From Phycisphaerae bacterium (GTDB lineage Bacteria > Planctomycetota > Phycisphaerae > UBA1845 > PWPN01), in the NCBI GenBank assembly GCA_003557125.1, contig PWPN01000345.1:1-6040 (forward strand): 6,040 nt of DNA, in the 5' to 3' direction. The position numbers were made by a program, and so were the translations under genes. Positions 1 to 4,581 of this stretch are shown one piece after another. Under the pieces are notes generated by a model. It did no database searches. It was not told the DNA's origin and saw only the letters and a list, made by a program, of their open reading frames with translations. Each line of letters opens with the position of its first letter. Position 1 is the first letter of the stretch.

Positions 1-18
1 CACGTCTGGTGTGATGAC

Positions 19-33
19 CGCTATCCGATAGCG
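19..33. promoter_or_regulatory. 15-bp dyad upstream of the GHL10 gene
   Basis: Two 7-base arms, CGCTATC and GATAGCG, form a perfect inverted repeat around a single central C. The element sits about 45-60 bases upstream of the start of the glycosidase-like gene. A symmetric site this close to a start could be an operator; as RNA it would fold as a 5-bp stem with a 5-base loop. No T-run follows it, so it is not an intrinsic terminator of an upstream gene. The function is inferred from position and symmetry only. Confidence 0.3.
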
Positions 34-65
34 AATCCAAGCCACCTGGCGTTGTCAGATGTGGC

Positions 66-71
66 AGGGGA
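66..71 (+). promoter_or_regulatory. Shine-Dalgarno-like site that decides the GHL10 start
   Basis: AGGGGA lies nine bases before the ATG at 80. The alternative in-frame ATG at 59 has no purine-rich site in front of it. Starting at 80 also gives a compact signal peptide n-region, so 80 is preferred over 59. Confidence 0.5.
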
Positions 72-79
72 AACGGGCG

Positions 80-2155
80 ATGGTGAGTAACGCAGGCTGG
101 TTGTGTCGCTTTCGGCAGAAATGCCTCCTCATTCCGATCGCTGTCATGGTCGCGATGGGGGCCAGCCAGTCGCATGCCCATGCGCAAGAAGAATTTCGAG
201 GCCTGTGGTGCATGGTCTTCGACCCGGGCTACAAATCGGCTGGCGAAGTCGACCAACTGATCAGCTATGCGGTTCAAGGCAATTACAACGCGATCCTGCC
301 GCAGGTGCTCGCCTATCACTGTCGTACGGGAGGAAGCGCTTACGGTGCATTCTGGAGGTCGGAGATCGTGCCGACCGCCCCGGCGGTGACCGATGCGTTC
401 GACCCGCTCGCATACCTCTGCCAGCAGGCACACGCGCACGGTATCGAAGTCCATCCCTGGATCATCCCCTACCGCGTGAGCTTGACCTGGCCGCCGCCGG
501 GAAACAGCTACCTGGCCGACCGCCCCGAATGGTTCATGGTCTCCCAGGCCGACTTGCACGCGGGCACGCCGGCGCCGATCGACGGCGCGTACACGCTCGA
601 CCCCGGCTCGCCGGACGTCCAGGAATACGTCGTGAGCATCGTCCGCGAACTGATCGCCCATTACCCCATCGACGGGATCAACTTCGACCGGATCCGCTAC
701 CAGCAGACGGACGCGGGCTATCCGGTGTCGGCTGCGTACGCGAAATCGAGCCTTGCCCGCTTCCAGCAGATCACCGGCTACGTCGGCACGCCCTCGCCTT
801 CCCTGTCGAGCTGGTCGAACTTCCGCCGCCGTACGATCGACGAGCTCATCCGGAGGTGCCGGGCCGAGATCGCATCCTTCAAAGACCACCCGCGCCAGCC
901 GATCCGGCTCAGCGCCGACACGATCGTCTGGGGAAATGCCCCGCTCAATTTCACCTCCACCTCGGCCTACGGGCTCTTCCAGAACTGGCAGCTCTGGATG
1001 CAGCAAGGCTGGCTCGATACGAACGTGCCCATGAACTACAAGGCCGACCATTGCAGCCCGCAGGGCAGCTGGTATCGCAACTGGAACCAGCGATGCCTCG
1101 AATGGGGCTACCAAAGGCACACCGTCATCGGCCAGGCGACCTACATGAATACGAAATCCAACAGCATCGCGCAGATGAGCGACGCGCGGACAGCCGGTGT
1201 CCATGGCACGGTCAACTACAACTACTGGAGGACAGCCGGCACGACGGCTTGCCCACCCTCCGGCCTGAACGACATGACCTGGTACGCCTACGTGCGGGAC
1301 AACCTGTTCAACTCGTTCGTCCCCACGCCCGCGATGCCCTGGCGCCATCCCGCCACAGCCACCGAAGGAACGATCTGGGGCCGCGTCACCGACGCGTATA
1401 CGGGCGAGCCGCTCGATGACGCCACCGTTACCGTCGGCCCGATTCCCCCCGTCCGGACCGACGGCAACGGAATCTACGTTGTCACGCTCGTGTCGGCGCC
1501 GACCAACGGATTCAGCGTCCAGCCCGTTACCGTCGAAAAACAGGGGTTGCCCACCGGCATGCACCCGGCGGCTTATGTCTTTGCCGGCGACATCGTCCAG
1601 TACGATTTCGCCCTCGGCGCCGGCCCGCCGACTCTCGAACTGGCTCCGACATCGATCGCGCGTACCGTCTTTCCCGGTGATTCGCTCGACGACGATATTT
1701 TCACGGTCGGCAACAACGGCGACGGCCCGTTGAATTACACGATCGTACATGAGGCTGACTGGCTGACGGTCATCCCCAACCAGGGGACGATCCACGGCCA
1801 GGAATCCACGATCACCATTCGCTACGACACAGGCCGTCTCTCTTACGGGGAGAATACCGCAGTAATCGAGGTATTCGATGAGGCAGCCAATCCGCCTGGC
1901 GTAACGCTGGCCGTCAGCGTCCGGATGGAGGGCGTGCCGGGCGATTTCGACGGCGACGGGGACGTGGACATGGACGACTTCGGACGGTTCCAGGCGTGCC
2001 TGACCGGCCCGAACGCCGGGCCGCCTCCGGACGGATGCGAACGCGCACGGCTCAGCGGCAACGATCATGTCGATCGAAACGATTTGCTTCTTTTCCTCGG
2101 TTGCATGACTGGTGCGGCAATTCCCGGAGACCCCGATTGCGCCGGCTTCCCCTGA
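80..2155 (+). CDS. Secreted GHL10-type glycoside hydrolase-like protein with dockerin-like tail
   Basis: 691 residues, numbered from the ATG at 80. A signal peptide is clear: Arg/Lys-rich start, hydrophobic core CLLIPIAVMVAM, and a likely cut after AHA at about residue 35. Residues 39-413 match the glycosyl-hydrolase-like family 10 (GHL10, PF02638): an opening RGLW strand, GIEVHPWIIPY near 121-131, LDPGSPDVQ near 173-181, and DGINFDRIRY near 198-207, where acidic residues of this barrel family cluster. Residues 429-513 look like a carboxypeptidase-regulatory-like beta domain (GRVTDAYTGEPLDDATV). Residues 518-618 look like a BACON-type domain (LNYTIVHEADWLTVIPNQGT). Residues 620-688 are a two-repeat dockerin-like tail with four cysteines. 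Family knowledge suggests an exported enzyme acting on a glycan such as peptidoglycan or a polysaccharide; the substrate cannot be read from sequence. The first calcium loop is intact and the second is degenerate. The gene stands alone on this strand. An ATG at 59 is the alternative start. Confidence 0.9.
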   Translation: MVSNAGWLCRFRQKCLLIPIAVMVAMGASQSHAHAQEEFRGLWCMVFDPGYKSAGEVDQLISYAVQGNYNAILPQVLAYHCRTGGSAYGAFWRSEIVPTAPAVTDAFDPLAYLCQQAHAHGIEVHPWIIPYRVSLTWPPPGNSYLADRPEWFMVSQADLHAGTPAPIDGAYTLDPGSPDVQEYVVSIVRELIAHYPIDGINFDRIRYQQTDAGYPVSAAYAKSSLARFQQITGYVGTPSPSLSSWSNFRRRTIDELIRRCRAEIASFKDHPRQPIRLSADTIVWGNAPLNFTSTSAYGLFQNWQLWMQQGWLDTNVPMNYKADHCSPQGSWYRNWNQRCLEWGYQRHTVIGQATYMNTKSNSIAQMSDARTAGVHGTVNYNYWRTAGTTACPPSGLNDMTWYAYVRDNLFNSFVPTPAMPWRHPATATEGTIWGRVTDAYTGEPLDDATVTVGPIPPVRTDGNGIYVVTLVSAPTNGFSVQPVTVEKQGLPTGMHPAAYVFAGDIVQYDFALGAGPPTLELAPTSIARTVFPGDSLDDDIFTVGNNGDGPLNYTIVHEADWLTVIPNQGTIHGQESTITIRYDTGRLSYGENTAVIEVFDEAANPPGVTLAVSVRMEGVPGDFDGDGDVDMDDFGRFQACLTGPNAGPPPDGCERARLSGNDHVDRNDLLLFLGCMTGAAIPGDPDCAGFP

Positions 2156-2248
2156 CCGCTGCCCGCCGGACACCTCCACTTTTTCCGCATCGCCCCTTGG
2201 AGGAAGAATCTTCCCCTGCATGCAAGTTCCCGACTCCGGCCGTCCTTA

Positions 2249-2264
2249 CCGGATAAATATCCGG
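2249..2264. repeat. 16-bp perfect dyad, operator or hairpin candidate
   Basis: CCGGATA and TATCCGG flank a central AA, giving 7-base arms. As RNA it folds as a 6-bp stem with an AAAT loop. It lies about 95 bases past the GHL10 stop and is followed by GGGAAC, not a T-run, so it is a poor intrinsic terminator. It may be a protein-binding site or a 3' stabilising hairpin; the sequence does not say which. Confidence 0.35.
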
Positions 2265-2309
2265 GGGAACCGCATCCTGACGGCAATCCGCCCCGCAGAG
2301 TAAATTACT

Positions 2310-2336
2310 ATAAGTTAATTCATGACATGAGCTTAT
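2310..2336. repeat. Nested AT-rich inverted repeat
   Basis: An outer pair ATAAG/CTTAT encloses an inner dyad TCATG-A-CATGA (2320-2330). The surrounding 2301-2336 stretch is markedly AT-rich in an otherwise GC-rich window, as expected for a promoter or an operator. TATAAG at 2309-2314 resembles a -10 box, but no matching -35 was found at normal spacing. Function is uncertain. Confidence 0.3.
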
Positions 2337-2357
2337 CGACACTTGCCGAGACCCCTT

Positions 2358-2402
2358 CGGAACCCGGTCCGCGTGGATCGATAGGCTGTGCGGAACCGGT
2401 CC
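2358..2402. repeat. Direct repeat CGGAACC(C)GGTCC, 33 bases apart
   Basis: CGGAACCCGGTCC (2358-2370) recurs as CGGAACCGGTCC (2391-2402), with starts 33 bases apart, close to three helical turns. The second copy has an ACCGGT palindromic core. The two copies can also pair with each other: CCGGTCCGC (2364-2372) with GCGGAACCGG (2390-2399), nine pairs and one bulged A. It could be a tandem regulator-binding site or a stem of a structured RNA; the sequence alone does not choose. Confidence 0.3.
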
Positions 2403-2467
2403 ACGGAGGCTGTGTCGGCCTGACGAAAAAACTGATAAAAGATCTGTACGAATGCGATGGGTCCGAT

Positions 2468-2473
2468 TATACT
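2468..2473 (+). promoter_or_regulatory. Possible -10 box for the RRM gene
   Basis: TATACT differs from the TATAAT consensus at one position and is preceded by an AT-containing GATTA context. The hexamer 17 bases upstream (2445-2450, TGTACG) is a poor -35. If used, transcription would start near 2480 and leave a leader of about 160 bases before the RRM start. Candidate only. Confidence 0.25.
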
Positions 2474-2557
2474 GATGGCGGTTGGTGCGTTGAAGTGAGC
2501 TGAGGTACGCGACCGCGGAATGCACGTCCGGACCCTTCTCTCCATCACGCCCCGCAT

Positions 2558-2601
2558 TTACGGGCCGAGACGGCGGCCCTTTCCGTAAGGGACCCGGAAA
2601 G
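2558..2601 (+). promoter_or_regulatory. Foldable 5' leader of the RRM gene with competing hairpins
   Basis: Two stems share bases. Stem A uses GGGCC (2562-2566) with GGCCC (2575-2579), and outer TTAC (2558-2561) with GTAA (2585-2588) across a small bulge. Stem B uses CTTTCCG (2579-2585) with CGGAAAG (2595-2601), seven pairs. They overlap at 2579-2588 and cannot fully coexist. The region ends about 30 bases before the ribosome site at 2631. Genes for small RRM and cold-shock RNA-binding proteins often have regulated leaders, so switching is possible, but this is inference. Confidence 0.3.
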
Positions 2602-2630
2602 CCAAGAATGGGTCCACACGACCGCGAGAC

Positions 2631-2635
2631 AGGAG
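2631..2635 (+). promoter_or_regulatory. Ribosome binding site of the RRM gene
   Basis: AGGAG is followed by adjacent in-frame ATG codons at 2641 (5-base gap) and 2644 (8-base gap). The site places translation start here and rules out the earlier in-frame ATG at 2608, which would add a polar tail unlike the family. Confidence 0.7.
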
Positions 2636-2643
2636 AAAAGATG

Positions 2644-2937
2644 ATGAGCAAGCGGTTGTATGTAGGGAACCTTCCCTACGACGTGAGCAGTTCGGATTTG
2701 CAGAGTCTTTTTTCGGAGCATGGCAGTGTCCAGAGCGCCGAGGTCATCAGTGATCGGATGACCGGACGAAGCAAGGGGTTCGGCTTTGTGGAGATGAGCG
2801 ACGACAATGAGGCCGAAGCCGCGATCACCGCGCTGAACGGCCAGGATCACGGCGGCCGGGCGCTGACGGTCAACGAGGCTCGGCCTCGCGAGCAGCGCGA
2901 TGGCGGCTTCCGCGGTGGTTACGGCGGGCGGCGCTAA
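2644..2937 (+). CDS. Single-RRM RNA-binding protein with short Gly/Arg tail
   Basis: 97 residues from the ATG at 2644 (98 if the adjacent ATG at 2641 is used). Residues 3-80 are one complete RNA recognition motif: RNP2 is LYVGNL (5-10), RNP1 is KGFGFVEM (44-51), and the RNA-stacking aromatics Tyr6, Phe46 and Phe48 are all present. Residues 87-97 form a short RGG-like tail, GGFRGGYGGRR. This is the usual architecture of bacterial glycine-rich RRM proteins, known best from cyanobacterial Rbp proteins, which bind single-stranded RNA in the cytoplasm and are often cold-induced. The tail is short for that group. The gene has a good ribosome site, a long structured leader and its own strong terminator, so it is probably a single-gene transcript whose abundance may be controlled after transcription. 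The family call is near certain; RNA targets and regulation are not visible. Confidence 0.95.
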   Translation: MSKRLYVGNLPYDVSSSDLQSLFSEHGSVQSAEVISDRMTGRSKGFGFVEMSDDNEAEAAITALNGQDHGGRALTVNEARPREQRDGGFRGGYGGRR

Positions 2938-2977
2938 GCCTACCCACACAACCACGAACAATACGATCCGACATGCG

Positions 2978-3008
2978 AAACGGGCGCTTCACGGCGCCCG
3001 TTTTTCTT
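2978..3008 (+). terminator. Strong intrinsic terminator after the RRM gene
   Basis: CGGGCGC (2981-2987) pairs perfectly with GCGCCCG (2994-3000) around a TTCACG loop, and flanking AAA (2978-2980) can pair with TTT (3001-3003). The stem is followed by TTTTTCTT. It begins about 40 bases past the RRM stop. Read from the minus strand, the same stem is followed by only three Ts, so it may give weak termination for the convergent DUF6807 gene as well. Confidence 0.9.
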
Positions 3009-3042
3009 GCGCAGTGCAGCAGAGTGGCACGGGGTGAAAGCC

Positions 3043-3129
3043 AGGGTGGGACGGGCCGCCAGGATGGGATGGGCCGCCTGGGTGGGACGGGCGTCTCGCC
3101 CGTCGGCTATGTGCCGTCCTGGTATAGCC
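3043..3129. repeat. Short intergenic repeat element with GRDARPT-coding palindrome
   Basis: Three tandem 18-base units (3043-3060, 3061-3078, 3079-3096) follow the pattern agggtgggacgggccgcc; unit 2 differs from unit 1 at two positions, and unit 3 diverges at its first base and its last four. The last unit runs into a hairpin, GACGGGCG-TCT-CGCCCGTC (3086-3104, 8-bp stem), then a second hairpin GGCTAT/ATAGCC (3105-3110 with 3124-3129). The minus strand reads GRDARPT, a peptide string I recognise from spurious ORFs over dispersed intergenic palindromes in planctomycetes and related bacteria. It sits between two convergent genes, a common location for REP-like elements. The repeat structure is directly visible; membership of a dispersed family is from recall and needs a genome search. 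Confidence 0.65.
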
Positions 3130-3145
3130 AAATCGCTGCGACCCT

Positions 3146-4396
3146 TCAGTTCGTGTTGAGGATCACACGCGGCGGGTCAGCCAGGTCGTCGTACGTGCGT
3201 TGCACCTGCTCGCGCGTCACGGGACGATCCGCCACCACCCAGAAACGGTAACGGGCCTGCATGGGGCGATCCGCGGTCAGCTGCCAGGGGAAGTATTCGC
3301 CGAACCGCCCGTAGAGCCGTTCGGAAAACTCCGCACCCTCGGGATTGGCCGGGTCGGAGAGGTACGCGACGGTATAGACGCGCTCGCCCAGCGGATAGCG
3401 GATGGCATTCCAGGGCAGATCCCCGAAAAACAAACCGGCCTCTTCATCGCTGCGCACTTCCTTGTCGGCCGGCAGCTCGGCCCAGCGCGCGGGGCGAAGG
3501 TAGCGCGAGGCCTGCTCGTTCTCCGCGACTTCCTGAGCAGCCCGAAAGTGCACGCCACCGTGGTGACAGTCGCTGCTGACAAGCCCCACCGGTGCATCAA
3601 CCGCTTCGACGGTCGTGGCCCATTCGATGAGGATTTCATCATCCGGCGAAGCGAAGGCGACGACCCTGCGGCGCTCGACAGCCAATGTTCGCCCGTGACG
3701 GGTGTTCCAGTGGATCTCGACGACATGCCCGCCCATCACGGGTCCGGCCCACGTCTCGAGAACCCGCGTATGGAGCTGATGGTCGCCCGCCCCGCCGTAC
3801 CACGTATCGTAGGGTCCGCCCTCGGCCTCGATACGGTTATGCCCGAAAAAGATCCCCCGATGGTGCGAGAAGCGACCGCCCGGCCCCTTCGTGAGGAGTC
3901 GGCTGCCATCGGGATCGAAGACATGGTGGAACGGTTTCTGAGTGCGATCGAGCGTCTCTTCGCTCGTGCCATCGAAGGGCGTATGAACGTAGCGGAGAAC
4001 GGGACGATCGCCGAAAAGCAGATCGACCGATTTCGTATCGGGTGTCGAGCTGTCCTTCCACGCGAAGACCGATGGGGCTGCATCCTCGCAACTTTCCTGC
4101 CAGGCGAGTCGATAGGTCCGCGATCGGCCCGCGGGCAGATCGGACACGATCCACCAGAGTCGCGCCTTTCCATCGCCGAGACATTCCAGCTGGGCCGGCT
4201 GGACGACTCCATCCGCGATAACACAGACGCGCGCGTCCGTCCGCCCGTGCGGCACGACTAACTCCACGGACGCGGGCGTATGGACGCGGTCGACAGCCCC
4301 GGCCTCGACTTCGATGCGCGGCGAGGCGGAACAGCCTGCATTGCCCAGGAGAAACATCACGAACGTCCATCGGCCGTATCGCATACATGTCTGCAT
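3146..4396 (-). CDS. DUF6807 ('PmoA' family) putative lipoprotein or exported protein
   Basis: 416 residues from the ATG at 4394-4396. AAGGAG (4406-4411) lies nine bases upstream, so the longer in-frame ATG at 4418-4420, which lacks a ribosome site, is less likely. A short basic start and hydrophobic run WTFVMFLL lead to LGNAGC, with Cys22 a possible lipidation site; Asn at -3 is atypical for a lipobox, so lipidation is unsure. The body matches DUF6807 (PF14100, historically labelled methane oxygenase PmoA): RYVHTPFDG near 135-143, the hallmark SHHRGIFFGH near 177-186, a second His cluster DCHHGGVHFR near 276-285, and the closing YLSDPANPE and RFGEYFPW near 345-371. The old PmoA name is not evidence of methane oxidation; the biochemical role is not established from sequence. 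Such proteins are abundant in planctomycetes and are often found near carbohydrate-utilisation genes. It is the last gene of a likely three-gene minus-strand transcript. Confidence 0.9.
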   Translation of the reverse strand: MQTCMRYGRWTFVMFLLGNAGCSASPRIEVEAGAVDRVHTPASVELVVPHGRTDARVCVIADGVVQPAQLECLGDGKARLWWIVSDLPAGRSRTYRLAWQESCEDAAPSVFAWKDSSTPDTKSVDLLFGDRPVLRYVHTPFDGTSEETLDRTQKPFHHVFDPDGSRLLTKGPGGRFSHHRGIFFGHNRIEAEGGPYDTWYGGAGDHQLHTRVLETWAGPVMGGHVVEIHWNTRHGRTLAVERRRVVAFASPDDEILIEWATTVEAVDAPVGLVSSDCHHGGVHFRAAQEVAENEQASRYLRPARWAELPADKEVRSDEEAGLFFGDLPWNAIRYPLGERVYTVAYLSDPANPEGAEFSERLYGRFGEYFPWQLTADRPMQARYRFWVVADRPVTREQVQRTYDDLADPPRVILNTN

Positions 4397-4405
4397 CACA
4401 GCGCG

Positions 4406-4411
4406 CTCCTT
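4406..4411 (-). promoter_or_regulatory. Ribosome binding site deciding the DUF6807 start
   Basis: On the minus strand AAGGAG precedes GTG (4397-4399) by six bases and ATG (4394-4396) by nine. It lies downstream of the longer candidate ATG at 4418-4420 and so argues for the shorter protein. The stop of the small membrane gene is 12 bases upstream of this site, so translation of the two may be coupled. Confidence 0.6.
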
Positions 4412-4423
4412 GTCGTACATGGA

Positions 4424-4549
4424 TCACACGAAGAGGGTAACTGCGTACAGGATAAGACCGAACCCCAGGAATGCAAAACATTTCCAGCCTGCATGCCATT
4501 TCGCATGGGCTATGCCGGCGCGTCTGCGCTTCCGCAGCGCGGATTCCAT
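4424..4549 (-). CDS. 41-residue single-span membrane protein, unrecognised
   Basis: A complete minus-strand frame runs from ATG (4547-4549) to TGA (4424-4426). The N-terminus is strongly basic (Arg/Lys at 6-10), followed by a Trp/His/Lys-containing stretch (KWHAGWK, 17-23) and one hydrophobic segment, CFAFLGFGLILYAVTLFV (24-41), reaching the last residue. By the positive-inside rule this predicts N-terminus in the cytoplasm and a short C-end in or across the membrane. The gene begins 32 bases after the stop of the PAS-GAF-REC gene and ends 27 bases before the DUF6807 start, filling what would otherwise be a gap. A weak AGG lies seven bases before the ATG, and an in-frame TAG just upstream fixes the start. 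I do not recognise a family. It could anchor or modulate a neighbouring product, but no function is assigned. Main doubt: short frames can arise by chance. Confidence 0.6.
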   Translation of the reverse strand: MESALRKRRRAGIAHAKWHAGWKCFAFLGFGLILYAVTLFV

Positions 4550-4581
4550 CGACTAGCCTGAAGAGAAGGAATACGAGAGGA

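Larger units (their letters stand above)
2156..2640. other. 485-base structured intergenic region
   Basis: No convincing gene was found here on either strand. The open frames present give arginine/serine-rich translations with no recognisable family and no ribosome site. The stretch holds a perfect dyad (2249-2264), an AT-rich nested inverted repeat (2310-2336), a spaced direct repeat that can also fold (2358-2402), a possible -10 box (2468-2473) and a foldable leader next to the RRM gene (2558-2601). It is long for a simple gap between two co-directional genes, so it probably carries the RRM promoter and a long 5' leader, and could hide a small RNA. Confidence 0.5.

Noticed and set aside
103..1419. 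438-residue plus-strand frame in another register
   Set aside because: It overlaps the GHL10 coding sequence out of frame and its translation is Arg/Pro-rich low-complexity sequence.
2142..2184. Possible terminator of the GHL10 gene (CCGGC/GCCGG stem, then TTTTT)
   Set aside because: The stem is only five pairs with an 18-base loop, overlaps the stop codon, and the T-run starts ten bases after the stem; this does not fit an intrinsic terminator.
2333..2557. 74-residue minus-strand frame with a mildly hydrophobic middle (IGPIAFVQIFYQFF)
   Set aside because: No ribosome site before its ATG, no recognisable family, and the hydrophobic stretch is short and flanked by low-complexity Arg/Ser sequence. 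Conservation would be needed to revive it.
2052..2651. 199-residue minus-strand frame spanning the intergenic region
   Set aside because: The translation is Arg/Ser-rich with no recognisable domain, overlaps the 3' end of the GHL10 gene, and has no ribosome site; it looks like a GC-rich chance frame.
3043..3096. CRISPR-like array
   Set aside because: The three 18-base units are directly adjacent with no spacers, so they are a tandem repeat, not an array.
3200..4261. 353-residue plus-strand frame
   Set aside because: It lies wholly antisense to the well-supported DUF6807 gene and shows no domain of its own; long antisense frames are expected in GC-rich coding DNA.
3146..4396. Reading the 'PmoA' label as particulate methane monooxygenase subunit A
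   Set aside because: The protein has no multi-span membrane topology and instead shows DUF6807 motifs (HHRGIFFGH); the name is a historical family label.
4280..4561. 80-93-residue plus-strand frames across the small membrane gene
   Set aside because: Antisense to the small minus-strand gene and to the start of DUF6807; no hydrophobic pattern, motif or ribosome site supports them.
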